DNA from: Sternotherus odoratus
Taxonomy: Eukaryota; Chordata; Testudines; Kinosternidae
Length of the DNA stretch: 64,000 nucleotides
Assembly (NCBI GenBank): GCA_032164245.1
Contig: JAVMKO010000002.1
Location: forward strand, 181,418,920-181,482,919
Direction of reading: 5' to 3'
Position numbers and translations under genes: made by a program
The notes under the pieces: generated by a model
Databases searched by the model: none
The model's input: only the letters and a program-made list of their open reading frames with translations
What the model was told of the DNA's origin: nothing
Shown: positions 45,718 through 57,473 of the stretch, piece by piece
Layout of the letters: each line of letters starts with the position of its first letter
Position numbering within the stretch: the stretch's first letter is position 1

Positions 45718-47624
45718 TAGTTTCTTGTCTCATTTACTACACATAGTCCAATTTGCACAACGGATAAGGCAGAGATCTGGACTTCTGCCTCATTCTCTAT
45801 TCAATATGCTAATAAGTGTGACTGGAGTTCAGTTGGGAAAAAAGGAGAGCATTAAAAATTTAATTAAAGATTATTATGATATATTTGCACAAAAAGGATG
45901 AAAGATGCATGGACACTTCCTGACTTGAATGTTTCCCTTAGTAACAAACATTCTTTTACTAGTTTTCATTTGAAATATTTATTTCAAGTCAAGAGAAACA
46001 AAGAATAAATTGTCTTATTTGAAGCAATTTACTAGAAAATAGTAGAAAGTTCTGTTCTGCATGATACATGCACTCAGTTAGGCAAGGGTTTCAGTGGTGT
46101 GCATATTATTCAATGAAATAAGGATTGAGATTTTCCAGGTTGTTCAGATCCATCACCAAATTGTGCTGGTCATCTCCCAGAAGTGCCAATAAATAAATAA
46201 ATAAATCTCTAAGCTCATCACATATCTTTTGAGTCATACATTATATAGAACTGCTTTCCCAGCACCTAAAAAAAAAATCTCTGCCCGTAATCATCTTACT
46301 TACCAGGCAATAACAACTAACGCATTTTATTATTTATCAAAGGACAATCCCTGCACACACTTTCATATATGCATTGCATTAGACAGTAGTTCTGTATGCT
46401 GGAGACAGAATGCAGAGAGCCCCATACACACACCATGTAGTTAAGCCCTACATGGTTACATCCATGAATGCAAGGATGTGGTGCTAAAGAGTGACACCAG
46501 GAAATAATTTCTTAAAGGATCCATTTCTGACCAATTTTAATTTCTAAATCAACTAACAAATTTTACTTTTAAGAGTAAAAGGCATATGAACAAATGCCAT
46601 GTCTTATGGTAAGCCAGCAAAAGTAGGCTCACGATAACAGGAAAGGAGTCCCTGGCACTATTTGGGAGAGTTCCTTTAATTGTACACGCTCTTCATCCTA
46701 CCAAGACTTATTCACGTGCTTAAAGTTAGGCTCAGAGAAAAGTATTTCCAGAATCCAAGTATAAGCATGCTAAGTACACAGCAAGTGTCCTGAATTGAAC
46801 ATGTGGTGGGGGACATGACCACCATGTACAACTTCATATATCCTGAGTCCTTCCCTTAATGAGCCAACAGTCTCCATGACTAGGGGCAAACAAGAGAGAC
46901 TGTTATCACCAATACAGTATCACAAAGCCCCAATGTCACAAAGCAATTTAACTGTGCTTAAACTGATCAGGTCCCATGGCCAAGACTGTACGGAATTGTG
47001 CCTGCATTTGATTATGAAAAATCACTATCAAAATTATTGAAAGAAAGTCACAATCAAAAAGTTAATCTTAGCTAAATGTAGATATAATTTCACTAGGAAG
47101 TAGAGTCTTGTCCTTTTATGTATTTTTTTCATTCTAAATATGCTATGATTAAAGCTTTTTTTAAAATTAGTCTTGTTATACTACTTAAAATAATTGCTCC
47201 ACAACTAATTTTGACCTTTAAGAATAAAGAGTAAAAAACAAATGGTGATACTCATAGTTGAACAGCAAGGTATCTGACTGCCAAAAAATATATACAAGTA
47301 ATGGGATACATTTTTTAAAAACTCTTTTCTCTGCACAATTTGTCAAATATTTTTTATATTTGAAAAAAAAATGTGTTATTTATACAGCAATAGTTGACAT
47401 AGAACTATTAGGGGAGGAAAAAAAGGGGTTGTGTGTCAGAAAGCCTGATGGAGCTTTACTAGTTCTTCCCAATCCTTTATTCTTGCAACTTGTCCCTGTT
47501 TCCATGTTTCCTGTCAGCTAACCACCTACACTCAGGCTCAATTCCAGTCACAAAAACTGGAAAAAGCAGTATGTGAACCAAATATCTCAGAGAAACTACA
47601 GTACACCATAGGCCATTCCAATCA

Positions 47625-48387
47625 TCCTATATAATAAAAGACTAGAAAAGTGTGTGTGAAGCCATCATGCACAGTAGAGACGGCCAGACGAAGGGCATGC
47701 TGGGAGTTGTAGTTCAGCAGCACACGGTGCAGGGTTTACAGGAGAAAGACGACTTTGGTTACCTCAGGTTATAGTGGAGGGGGCACGGCACAATAGGAGA
47801 TATCAGTGGGGTGAGCGGGGAGCATGGCAGGGGGGCAGGGGTTACCAGAGGACGCAGGTTACTAAGGGTTCCCGGAAAGGGCGGGGGCAGTGGGACTGGG
47901 GTTACCAGAGGGCGCAGAGAGACCGGGGTTGCCGGGAGGGACGGGCGCAAGAGTTACCGGGGATTACCGGGAGGATGGAGGGGCCATCGCAGGTTACCGG
48001 GAGGGACGGGCACAGGGGTTATGGAGAACGTGGTGGGACGGGGGTTACCGGAAGGCACAGTAGGACTGGGGTTACCGGGAGGGGCAGGCGCCAGGTTTAG
48101 CGGGGGGCGCGGAGGGACGGGAGATACCAGCACAGGGAGCCGAAGCACTCAGCTCCTCTCTCCCGGAGCCGGAGGCAGTTCGGGCGCTGCCAACCCCCAA
48201 GTGTCCCTCCAGGCCGGGGATCCCCGATCCCCCCCCCCCCCGCTGTGAGGGGCACTGCAGGCCTTGCCCCCCCCCCCCCGGGGCGATCCCGGGGGAGGGT
48301 GACGATGGGAGGGCGAGCAGGGAGGGAGGTGCGGGAGAAGGGACTGGATGGGATGGCCTGGCCCATGTACACGGGCTTTTACACTAG
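47625..48387 (+). mobile_element. Non-autonomous Helitron
   Basis: Starts TCCTATATAATAAAAGACTA after an A and ends CACTAG before a T, the A|T insertion and TC…CTAG ends of Helitrons. About 10 bases before the end, CCCATGTACACGGG forms the expected terminal hairpin. It has no terminal inverted repeats, no target duplication, and no Rep/helicase coding sequence. Most of its body is a minisatellite. Confidence 0.8.
47815..48130 (+). repeat. GGGGTTACCGG minisatellite in the Helitron
   Basis: At least nine imperfect units of about 30-40 bases built on GGGGTTACC(G/A)GGAGGGACGG. Unit length varies and units are diverged. It is followed by a GC-rich segment with C and G runs (48229-48242 and 48269-48282). 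Confidence 0.75.
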
Positions 48388-50016
48388 TTTCACATAATTA
48401 CAAAAGGTAAATTGCTTTTTCTAAAAGGACAATTTTAAAATATCTTAAAGAATAATCAGCTACAAAACCCGTCATTTTGGTGGTTTGATTACAGGATAAC
48501 ACACTTCTTCTCCAGTTTGAATGTATGATGAAGAAGGAACTTTAAAATCATTGTAACTTATGTTCTATTAGCAGATTCCCGTTTTTGGGGTTTTTTTCAG
48601 GCTATCAGATAAAGTTAAATAACATAAGTGAGCATCTTAAATACCAAAAAAGAATGGAATTGCTAATCTATTATGTAATGTTCCAAACATCTGATTTTAG
48701 ACTGAATCTAGTGCCAATTTTACTTGTAGCCATAATTGTATGCACTTATTTATATTGTATGAAGGTTTGACTAAGCATTTTAAAATATGAAGTTTATGTC
48801 TCAAATCTTTAAACTGAAACATTGCTGTTATCAGAAGAGACATAATAATGTATGTAAAAACGAAGATCACCACATAAAAGAGTTTAAGATATGATTGTAC
48901 TGATTAGAAACAGTACTTTGTCATCTAATGCCGGAGAACAAAGCATTTAAGCAACTTTATCAAATGCAGGTGTGGATTTGGGGAAGCCTACAAAAAAAGG
49001 AGTTATGAATGATTGACTTGTAGACACAACTGGAGACTAAGTCTGTCAGATGCTGTAAACTGAAGTGTCATGCCTAGTCAGCACAAGGATGAAAAACGCC
49101 TAAGGACAACCCGGTTACTAATGATGTAGTAAGTGGGCATTCTTACCTCCAAGCTAGCACTCAATACATGACCCAGCATCCAGCACAGTGGCTTTCTCTT
49201 TATTTATGTCTGTTTAGAGCGCAGCAGAATAAGATACCAATATTAATTGGGGTCTTTGGGTGATGTGATATAATGTAAAGTGTTTAATAATAATGGCAAG
49301 AAATGTATCATACAGCTTGTGGTATAACAGGAACTTTTTTTAAAAAAAGTTGGGAGTAAAAAGGTTTGAGCACTTTAATTCTGCTGTCATATTTCAAAAA
49401 CCATCTTGCCTATTTAAAAATTTTCTTTATAGTTTCAACTAAAAACATTAATATACTTCATCCCACTTATTATGCAGCAGTGCTGACGCAAATAGATGAA
49501 GAGTTCATCCCTCAAAAGTGACTACATATCCACATGGGCTGTAAAGTGCTTTGAGAGCTCTAGACTAAAAAAGTGCTATACATACAAGTTATACAGGGAA
49601 CAAATAGATAGTCTAGTCCAGGCATCAAGAATCCTTAAGATGCATCTATTTAAAGTTAATGAGATGAGTACACTGTAGCTGCTTTTCAAAGCAAACTCTC
49701 GAAGCATTGATCTTTATTGTGCACTGTTGGATTGCAAAACTTCAGTTAAGGACATGAAACTTCAATCACAGGGTACAAGTAAGCGTCCCAAATCATAAAC
49801 TTGAATGTTCTTTTTTTTTTTTTTTTTAAGTTACAAGAGACAAGAGAGACAAATCAATTATTTTTAAAAAATTATTCTCAAACTGAGACCATTTAATGCC
49901 AATGTTTGGCCAGGAATAAGTCTCTAAATTATTTGTATACACAAGCTGAGTAATAAATACATCTTTAACTATAATGAAACTACTTTATTTAACTATAATC
50001 ACTACTTAGAAACAGT

Positions 50017-51053
50017 GACAAAATCCTGTGGCACCTTAAAGACTAAAGCAGGGGTCTCAAACTCAAATGACCACGAGGGCCACATGAGGACTAGTGCATT
50101 AACCCGAGGGCCGCATCACTGATACTGACCCTGGCCCCGCCCCTACTCCACCCCTTCCATGAGGCCCTGCCCCTGCCTCGCCTCTTCCCATGCCTCCCCC
50201 GCCCCATTCCAACCCCTTCCCCGAAGTCCCCACCCCAACGCTGCCCCCTCCCTGCCCCCAGGGGGTGCAGAAAGGATGCAGGATGCAGCAGGGGCTCAGG
50301 GCAGGGAGTTGAGGTGCAGGTGTCCAGGGTGTGGAAGGGGGCTCAGGGCAGAGATTTGGTGTGTGGGGTGTAAGAGAGGTGAGGGATGCGGCAGGGGGAT
50401 GGGTGCAGCAGGTGGGTCAGGGCAGGGGGCTCAGGGCAGGGAGTTGGGGTGCAGGAGGGGTTCTGGGTACGAGCTCCAGCCTGGTGCCACTTACCTAGAG
50501 CGGCTCCGGCCCCATACAGCTCCACTCCAGGAAGCTGCTGCAACCAGTCTCTGCAGCCTGGGGGAGAGAGGGAGTCACCCGGAGGGTTCCCCTGCATGTG
50601 CTGCTCTTGCTTCCTCCAGACAACTCCCACGAAGCTCCCATTGGCCACAGTTCCCTGTTCCCAGCCAATGGGAGCTGTGGGGGTGCAATGCTTGGAGGGA
50701 GGCAAATAGGAGCCCTCTGGCTCCTCCCCCTTCCTTCCCCTCGGAAGGGACAGTGCTGGCAGCCGCTTCAGAAAGCGGCGCTGCATTTGCAATGCACAAG
50801 GTGGGCGGGGGGAGCTGGGGAGGGGGGGGGGACGGGACTTCACGGGCCACAGGGAAGGGCTTGGCGGGCCACATGTGGCCCGCGGGCCGCATGTTTGAGA
50901 CCCCTGGACTAAAGTATTGAAGCATAAGCTTTCGTGGGCTTACTCACTTCGTCGTATGCAGCATGCTTATGCTTCAATACTTTAGTTAGTCTTTAAGGTG
51001 CCACAGGACTCTTTGTCACTTCTGCTATTCCAGACTAACACGGCTACGTCTCT
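50017..51053. mobile_element. Foldback/palindromic MITE, split by an hAT insertion
   Basis: The outer left arm (GTGGCACCTTAAAGACTAAAG) stops at the hAT insertion. It resumes after it as GACTAAAGTATTGAAGCATA, followed by CTTTCGTGGGC, the loop, and the inverse arm through CTAGTTAGTCTTTAAGGTGCC-type sequence to CCAGACTAACACGGCTACG. Remove the hAT element and one of its duplications and the two arms can pair over most of their length. Confidence 0.8.
50049..50906. mobile_element. Non-autonomous hAT element with perfect 8-bp duplication
   Basis: An 858-bp element with TIRs CAGGGGTCTCAAACTC…GTTTGAGACCCCTG, flanked by GACTAAAG on both sides (50041-50048 and 50907-50914). It belongs to the same terminal-repeat family as 23162-23582 but is twice as long. 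The GC-rich interior includes GGGTGCAGGAGGGGTTCTGG-like motifs and CAGGGCAGGG repeats. Open frames on both strands here are composition effects. Confidence 0.9.
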
Positions 51054-53349
51054 GATACTTACGAATAGTATCTGAGAAGGTGTAAGAAAGTTACTTTATT
51101 CACTGAAAATAACCATGCAAATGCAACACTAAGGTTGAGAACTACTGTCATGTCTACTCTGGGGAAGTTTCTGAATTCCAAAACTAGTTCAGCAGAATGG
51201 ATGCTAAAACCAGTGGAATCCTTAAAACAGATAAGACATCAGTTGCTTCCATCATTTTACCACTGTGCTGGTTACAGTGATGAAAAGCTTAAAAACAGGA
51301 TTAAATGACACCATTATAAAAATGGGTCTACCCATGGAAACCTTGTCACCACTGGAACTGGTAAGTAATTTGTTCATTTATTTTGGAAATTTCCTTATCA
51401 CATACAAGACATCAGAGGAACAGAATCCAGAAGATTTAGGAGTTAAAATACCCATTTAAACAGTTGAGTCCAATCTTGTAAACCCTTGCTACAGCACATA
51501 CTTCCATGGATTTCAGTGTGACAATGAGCACTATTAAGAGTTTGCACTTTCTTAGCATCTCATACTAATACATAGGCTGTTAAGATCTATAACTTCCTAT
51601 ACATAGATGCAACATAGCTGACTGACAGGAACCCAACTTTTGAATTTCTTGACTTCGGTGCATTTAAACCCTCATATCTGATATTTAACTTTTTTCCTAC
51701 AGAACTTCTTACGTTTTTACTAAAACTTCTAGTAATTTGAAAATAGCTGTTTGTGTGTGTATTTGAATACGGACATATCCAAATACATGCATTGCTGCCT
51801 ATTTGTTGAGTAGTCACACATATTGGCATTTATTTGAAAGTATAATTATGTTGCACAATATAATAAGGTTATTCTCCATTTACTTTTAATCACTTGGTTA
51901 TCTACATTTGTAAGGAATCCATTCAAAACAAAAAGTTCAGCCATAGAATTCTAAATCCAAAGAGCACTTAGACTTAAAAAGATATATAGGCCCTGATCCT
52001 GCAACATATTGTACATAGACAGACCTCTGGATCCACATGGAGCACCGCTGAATTCAATAGGATATCACATGAACACAAGAATCTACCCATGTGTTATGTA
52101 TTGAACATTTTCCTTTAGTTTACAACAATACTGTTGATTCTGCTCTTCAGTCAAGAATAGGGTATTATTTGGGAGGCAAACTCTGGACATGCTGCAGAGT
52201 CCTTTTACCCTTGTAGTTCAGTTCTTCCACCAAAAAAGGAACCAGGCCAAGCATAGTTTAAATATAAAATCATATATCTACCACATTCAGAATAGCACAG
52301 ACCTGCTCTTTCAAGCATACAATTATTATCTAATTAGTATGAAACACAGGAAGCAATCTAAACATTTATATTGTACTAAAAATCAACACAAAAGGGATAG
52401 AAGCTATTGAAGAACTGAGAAGCTTTTTCTCTCAAAACATTCAGAACTTTATTTCAAATACTTTTTTTCTTTTCAAAATTTCACAGAGTAAGCACTCCCA
52501 ATTGATGTTTTACCAATTCTGAAGTTTTAAAGCAAAGCTATTTGAATGATCTGAACACAAAAAAAGGTCAAAGTATTTTAAGAGCAAAACAAGCAAACCT
52601 CATTTTGTCAGAGACCACAAACTGCTTTGGCTTCTATGTTGAATCTTGAGGTAATTCCCACTCACACTCTTTAAAACTGGAGTAGAGATTTAAACATTTG
52701 TAAACTATTCAGGGCCCAGACAGTTTTTCTAACTGTTTGTACAACACCCATAGTTCAATGGACTTTTAATCCAAGTGGAGTCTTTAGGTTCCAATACAAA
52801 ATAATATTTTAAGTAGGAAGTTTTACTTCTGAATTTATTTTTTCACTAAATCGGAGAATGTTATATAATATACCCCTATTTTGTTATTATTTTCTCTCTC
52901 TACACCTCTTTCCCAGTCATCTTCTAGAACATTTTGATCTTCACACTACCTCTGTGTCCCATACTCCCTTTCCCAAGGACCCTACCTTTGCTATTGCCAC
53001 CTTTGCTAATGCACCAGAATAAAAGTGATAAGCCTGCCACTGGAAATTGACAATTTAATTAGTTTCACTCAACTCCTTCCAGAGCAGTTCTATCTGCAAA
53101 ATGAAAAGCCCTTAATTCCGAAGAAGCTTAAAGTGAAAATTACCAAGATGCAGATCAGTTTCATTCTGGTGCTGCTGCAATTCTCTCCTACAAATTGACA
53201 ATCCCCAGGGAAATCTTTAAAATTGGGACTAAAGTAGAGGAAGAGAGGCGGGGGGGGGGGGGGTTTAAATACAGCATACCTGCAATCCTGTATCAGTTTA
53301 AACACCTATGTTGGACAAGGAGCCATTAGGAATTACTGAATTTATTAAT

Positions 53350-53523
53350 ACGGGACAGCTTCCAAGAGAAAGTAGTAGAAATTACACGTCACTAGGCTCA
53401 ATGCAAGAATTACAAGGTGAAGTTCTTTGGCCCGTGTTATACAAGGGGTCAGGCAGACTAAGTGGCCATAGGGCTCCCTTTAGACCTTAAACCTCCTGTT
53501 TTATTTCTATATATGATTCTATG
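53350..53523 (+). mobile_element. CR1 LINE 3' end, truncated
   Basis: Contains GTGAAGTTCTTTGGCCCGTG, 'TTATACAAGGGGTCAGGCAGACTA' in degraded form, and ends at …TATATGATTCTATGA. This matches the 3' end of amniote CR1 elements, whose tail is a short ATTCTATGA-type repeat. Only the 3' end of about 170 bases remains. Confidence 0.75.
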
Positions 53524-54007
53524 ACTTGCATATAGCTAGTCTATTTATCTACATGGTCCTGCCACTTTTACCCTCTTCCTTCCACCTCCAGTCTCCATTT
53601 ATTAGTTATTGTGTGGGGGTTTATTTTAGGCTTCAAGAGAGATTCCATGCAGGTACAAGGGTCTTTGCATATGGATTAGACTGCACGAATAGGGCTTTAC
53701 ACTGTAAATCTTTTGAGGCAGGGACTATATTATTATGACTGCATACAGGCCCCAGCACTGATCTGGTTGAGTCCTCTGGTGCTACTGTAACATAAATAAA
53801 TAAATAAATCTAAATTGCCTCTTTTTTTTTTCTTCCCGAGTTTTCTAATTTGTGGCAGGGACCAGGCTTGGGGGAAAAAAGCCATCCAGAAAAGATAAGC
53901 TCTTGTTTTTGAGAATAGAGGTGCTTTGAAGGAAATCACTGCCTAATATTATTATGTTAGTTCAACACTATAAATAATAGGCATTTCCATAATGGTTTAT
54001 TGTTAGA

Positions 54008-54833
54008 CAAAAGCCAGATCTACAGATACAGCACTCCAGTAGCGCAGCTGTATTGATGCAGCTGCACTGCTACTGTGCATCTGGTGAATCCACTATGCCA
54101 GAAGTGGGCAAACTACAACAGGCCACATCCGGTCAGCAGGATCATTCTGCCTGGCCCCGAGCTTCCAACAGGGGACGCTAGCCCCCAGCCGCACCCCTCC
54201 CCCCGCACTTTCCCCCTCCCCCACAGCCATGCCACTGCGCAGGCAGCAGGACTGGCTCTGGTCAGGGGTCGCGGCTGCCAGACATGCTGCTCTGAGCGGC
54301 ATGGTAAGGGGCCCAGAAGGGTTGCATAAGGGGTAGGGGATCCCCAGGAGCAGTAAGGGGACCCGGGATTGGGGGAGGGAGGTTGGATGGGGCAGAGGTT
54401 TGGGAAGCGGTCAAGGGACATGGATGGATCAGGGGCTCTGAGGGGGGCAGTCAGGGGACAGGAAGTTGAAGGGGGGGCAGATATGGGGCAGGGGCTAGGG
54501 GGTTTGGGGAGGCACAGCCTTCCCTAACCAGTCCTCCATACAGTTTTGCAACCCCCATGTGGCCCTTGGGCCAAAAGGTTTGCCCACCACTGCACTACGC
54601 CAAAGGGAGATAGCTCTCCTGTCATCATTTAAAAAACAAACAAACAAAAAAAACACCTCCGCAAACAGCAGAAACAATGTCATCAGGAGAAGCTCTTCCA
54701 CCAACATAGCACTGAGCACATGAACTTGTCAGTGTAACTCATGTCGCACAGCAGGGTGGTTTGTTCATATTCCTGAGCAATATAAGTTATCCTGATGTAG
54801 GCTGTAGTGTGGACATAGCCTAAATAAAAACTA
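54008..54833. mobile_element. Old DNA-element copy interrupted by an hAT insertion
   Basis: The left part has AGCCAGATCTACAGATACAG and CAGCTGTATTGATGCAGCTG. The right part has CACATGAACTTGTCAGTGTA and ends near GTAGTGTGGACATAGCC, the typical end of a reptile MITE family. The hAT element at 54099-54592 separates the two halves. Confidence 0.45.
54099..54592. mobile_element. Non-autonomous hAT element
   Basis: TIRs CAGAAGTGGGCAAACTAC…GGTTTGCCCACCACTG, with an 8-bp duplication CACTATGC/CACTACGC (one mismatch) at 54091-54098 and 54593-54600. It is 494 bp with a GC-rich interior (GGGGCAG repeats) and no transposase. The single mismatch in the duplication suggests an older insertion than the other hAT copies. 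Confidence 0.85.
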
Positions 54834-54948
54834 GGAGCAACAACTAAAACACTTGTGCACAGAAAATATTTATTGTCCCTGCTGGTCCTTGTTTGATCTA
54901 CAAGGGGAATGTTTTGAAAGCAACTAATGCTTAATTATCAGTAAATAA

Positions 54949-55125
54949 GACAAAGAACACTTGCTGCACCTTAAAGACTAAGCAGTTTATTTCAGCATAA
55001 ACTTTCATGGGCTATAGCCCACTTCATCGAAATAAAATTTATGAAATAAACTGGTTAATCTCTAAGGTGCCACAAGTGTTCATCTTATTTACAGATACAT
55101 ACTAACACGGCTGCTAAGCTTAATT
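54949..55125. mobile_element. Foldback/palindromic MITE copy
   Basis: The left arm is CTGCACCTTAAAGACTAAGCAG then TTTATTTCAGCATAAACTTTC. The right arm is GAAATAAACTGGTTAATCTC then AAGGTGCCACAAGTG and ATACTAACACGGCTGC. The arms are inverse copies around a short loop with GGGCTATAGCCC. Confidence 0.75.
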
Positions 55126-55446
55126 ATCAGTTTGCAATCCATTTTTATTTCAACAAAAAAAAAATTTTTTAATTGTACCCTGGATTAGGTATTTCACTGA
55201 GATAAAGATCACAAATTAACCAATCAGATTACTGGTCTTCAGGTGCCAACATTCCAACAGGTTTATATCCTATACAGAAACACAATGTACAATTTCAATG
55301 TATAGCCTACTGATTTATCAGTACCACTCTTCCTCCTCGTCCAGATAGATATGAGCTGAGAAACCAAAAGCCATAAATTTCTCACAAAACTAAAAATAGT
55401 GGAAACAAAATCATTTTGAACTGGGGAGATGAAGGGAAACGTTTAC

Positions 55447-55557
55447 CTGAGGCATCTCCAACCTTAAAATCACTGTCATCTGAGCTATCATAATCTAAAG
55501 CTTCCAGCAGTGAAGCTGCCAACGGCTTCACTGGTCTCCTCTTCGAACTGCGATCCA
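55447..55557 (-). CDS. PHF14: PHF14 exon 2 (N-terminus)
   Basis: The minus strand begins TG-GAT-CGC and encodes D-R-S-S-K-R-R-P-V-K-P-L-A-A-S-L-L-E-A-L, then D-Y-D-S-S-D-D-S-D-F-K-V-G-D-A-S. This matches the conserved PHF14 N-terminus; the human sequence, as I recall it, differs by Gln for Pro after the Arg pair. The acceptor is TTTCTACAG before 55557. The donor is CTCAG|GTAAAC after 55447. The exon starts with the second base of the start codon, whose A is the last base of exon 1. Exon 2 ends in phase 1 and exon 3 completes the Asp codon. Confidence 0.95.
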
Positions 55558-55849
55558 CTGTAGAAAGGAAAACATTTCATTAGTAGATGATAATAATGAA
55601 AAATCAACATTAAGCATAAGCCTTTTAGATTATAAAGGTGCTGGTGGCAGGAACTGCCTATGTTGCACAGTTTAAAGCTCAGTCAGTCCACGAACAACAC
55701 GAGACACAATAGCACCTACCTACAGCAGGAATCTGAAATGGTCCCACAAGTGCAAGGAGGGAGGGGAAACATGATGCATAAAGGGTTGAGGTTAATACGG
55801 CTTTTGTTGGGGCATCCCCTTCCCCCCAAGACCAGAGCCCCTCAGAAAT

Positions 55850-56480
55850 GAGGGCTCCTTAGTACTAATACACACTGGACACGGAGAGCCGGGGGGGGGG
55901 CTGGGGAGTAACTAAGGGGGCTGGCTAATGCGTCCCAGCGGGAGGTGCGGGGGGCAGGTAAGGCGCCTGTGGGGAGGGAGGGAGGGAGGAGGCGAGAGAC
56001 TGAAGGCTCTGAGCCCGGGGGCTGCCCCCGTGCTAGCCCGGGGCGGGCAGTGCGGGCGGCGGAGGCGGCGGCGGGGACAGTCACTTACTAAAGCCGGCGG
56101 TGGGACGAGGAGGCGAAGGGCGGACAGGCGCGCCGATCCCCTTCCCACCCCTCGGGCTCCTCAGCGCGGGGCCCCGGCGCTGGCGGAGTCCGGGCCGGTA
56201 ACCCAGACAATGGCCACAGCCGAAAGCCGCGACCCGGATGCAGATCCTAGCCACAAAGCAGGGCCGGCGTTGCGCCTACTGAGCTGGCCCCACTGAGCAT
56301 GCGTAGAGCGCCCGCACAGGCGCATTAGGGGAAAATGAAGCCGAGCGGCTCCCATGACGCCCCTATATCTCAGCTGGGAGCCGCCGCGCCTGCCCGTCGC
56401 CCCACCGGGGAGCAGGATCAGAGGGGGAGGGGAAGGAGGAGGAGGGGGGGGAGACTCAGGGAGGGGTGTGCGTGCAGGAT
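55850..56480. promoter_or_regulatory. PHF14: PHF14 CpG-island promoter
   Basis: A dense GC and CpG block starts in intron 1 and runs past exon 1. It contains a GCATGCG core (56297-56303), which resembles an NRF1-type site, plus several GGGCGGG-like motifs, and I see no obvious TATA box. This is the usual form of a broadly expressed vertebrate promoter. The transcription start is not determined. The island contrasts strongly with the AT-rich surroundings. GC-rich mobile elements elsewhere in the window also raise CpG locally, but they do not sit at an exon. Confidence 0.75.
56089..56280 (-). other. PHF14: PHF14 exon 1: 5' UTR and first base of the start codon
   Basis: The minus strand reads …CCGCCGGCTTTA|GTAAGTG, a strong splice donor, with the last exon base at 56089. 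Joined to exon 2 (TGGATCGC…), this A completes ATG. The next upstream bases are T-rich, so the start context is moderate (+4 is G). The 5' end given is a guess; the exon probably starts between 56150 and 56350. No longer conserved coding sequence is seen upstream, so the exon appears noncoding except for this one base. Confidence 0.7.
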
Positions 56481-56776
56481 TTGAGGGGGACTCACTGTGC
56501 CCAGGCGTTCAGCTCCTGAGCTGGGTTTTCAGTGCAGGGACAGAGGGACTAAGGCGCCGCCCATTCATTCATTCACTCAATAATACTGGCAACGCCACGT
56601 GTTCAGAAATCACCAATCACCCCTTTGCGCCCCTCCCCCCATGAGACGATTATAATTAGTGAGTTTTTTTAATTATAATTTTGGGGCTCCTTTGATTTTC
56701 CTTTTGGTCTCTGAGCCCTCGAGATTCACGCAGGTCATGTTTTCAGGCTTACCCGAGCAACCGTGAGGGGCTAGAA
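56481..56776. other. Upstream flank of PHF14, no gene seen
   Basis: GC-rich sequence fades into ordinary intergenic DNA. A short inverted AT-rich motif (TATAATTA…TAATTATAATT) lies at 56650-56680. There is no coding signal. Confidence 0.5.
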
Positions 56777-57333
56777 CAGGGGTGGGGAACCTTTTTTCTG
56801 CCAAGGGCCATTTTGACATTTATAATGTCATTCGCAGGCGGCTCCCCCCCCCCCCCCCAAAAGCCAAGGCTGGCAACGGGAGCTGAGACCCCAGCTGGCA
56901 AGGGGCCAGTGGGGGAAACTGCAAAGCAGTGGCAGGCGGAGTGCTTAGCCCTGCACTGCTTTGGGGTTTCCCCCACTGGCCCCTTGCCAGCCAGGGTCCT
57001 GCCGCCTGCCTGACCCGCCCAGCCCAGCCTCCCCCCCACCAAACCTCCTTCCCTCCCGCACCCACGCCTCGCCTGACCCGCCCAGCCCAGCCCGGTCTCT
57101 TCCCCCCCCACCCACCCCCGCCTTTGACCGTCGGCTCCCCGCGGCTCCTTGTTTCGCCGCCCGGCTGATGGTGGCCGCGCGGCGCTTCCCGGCCCCTGCG
57201 CGGAGCCGCCCCTGGCCGGCAGCGGCAGCCCGCGCGGCACTTCGCGGAGCTGTCCCTGGCTGGCAGCCGCGGGCCGGACAAAATGATTTGGCGGGCCATA
57301 TAAGGCCCGCGGGCCGGAGGTTCCCCACCCCTG
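56777..57333. mobile_element. Intact non-autonomous hAT element
   Basis: A 557-bp element with TIRs CAGGGGTGGGGAACCTTTTT…GGAGGTTCCCCACCCCTG, flanked by perfect GGCTAGAA duplications (56769-56776 and 57334-57341). It carries a second, internal inverted repeat (AAGGGGCCAGTGGGGGAAAC and its inverse around 56898-56990). The longest open frames (up to 163 codons) overlap on both strands and lack domains. Confidence 0.92.
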
Positions 57334-57353
57334 GGCTAGAAACTTGTTTTATA

Positions 57354-57473
57354 GGTGACCAGATAGCAAGTGTAAAAAATCGGAACATGGGGGCGGGGGA
57401 ATAGGTGCCTATATAAGAAAAAGCGCCCAAAATCGGGACTGTCCCTATACAATTTGGACATATGGTCCCCCTA
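57354..57473. mobile_element. Short MITE (GGTGACCAGAT family)
   Basis: Starts GGTGACCAGATAGCAAGTG and contains AATAGGTGCCTATATAAGAA and AAAATCGGGACTGTCCCTAT. It ends near GGACATATGGTCCCC. This uninterrupted copy gives the reference for the interrupted copy at 58543-59873. Confidence 0.75.

Larger units (their letters stand above)
44650..55446 (-). other. PHF14: PHF14 intron 2
   Basis: A 10.8-kb intron. Besides the elements listed separately it is AT-rich and shows simple repeats: (AAAT)n near 46187-46206 and 53792-53809, a poly-T run at about 49810-49828, and a poly-G run at 53249-53263. The 253-codon open frame at 50159-50920 lies inside an hAT element and is not a gene. Confidence 0.7.

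Noticed and set aside
50159..50920. 253-codon open frame
   Set aside because: It lies within an hAT element with perfect target duplications, overlaps other open frames on both strands, and has no domain. GC-rich composition explains it.
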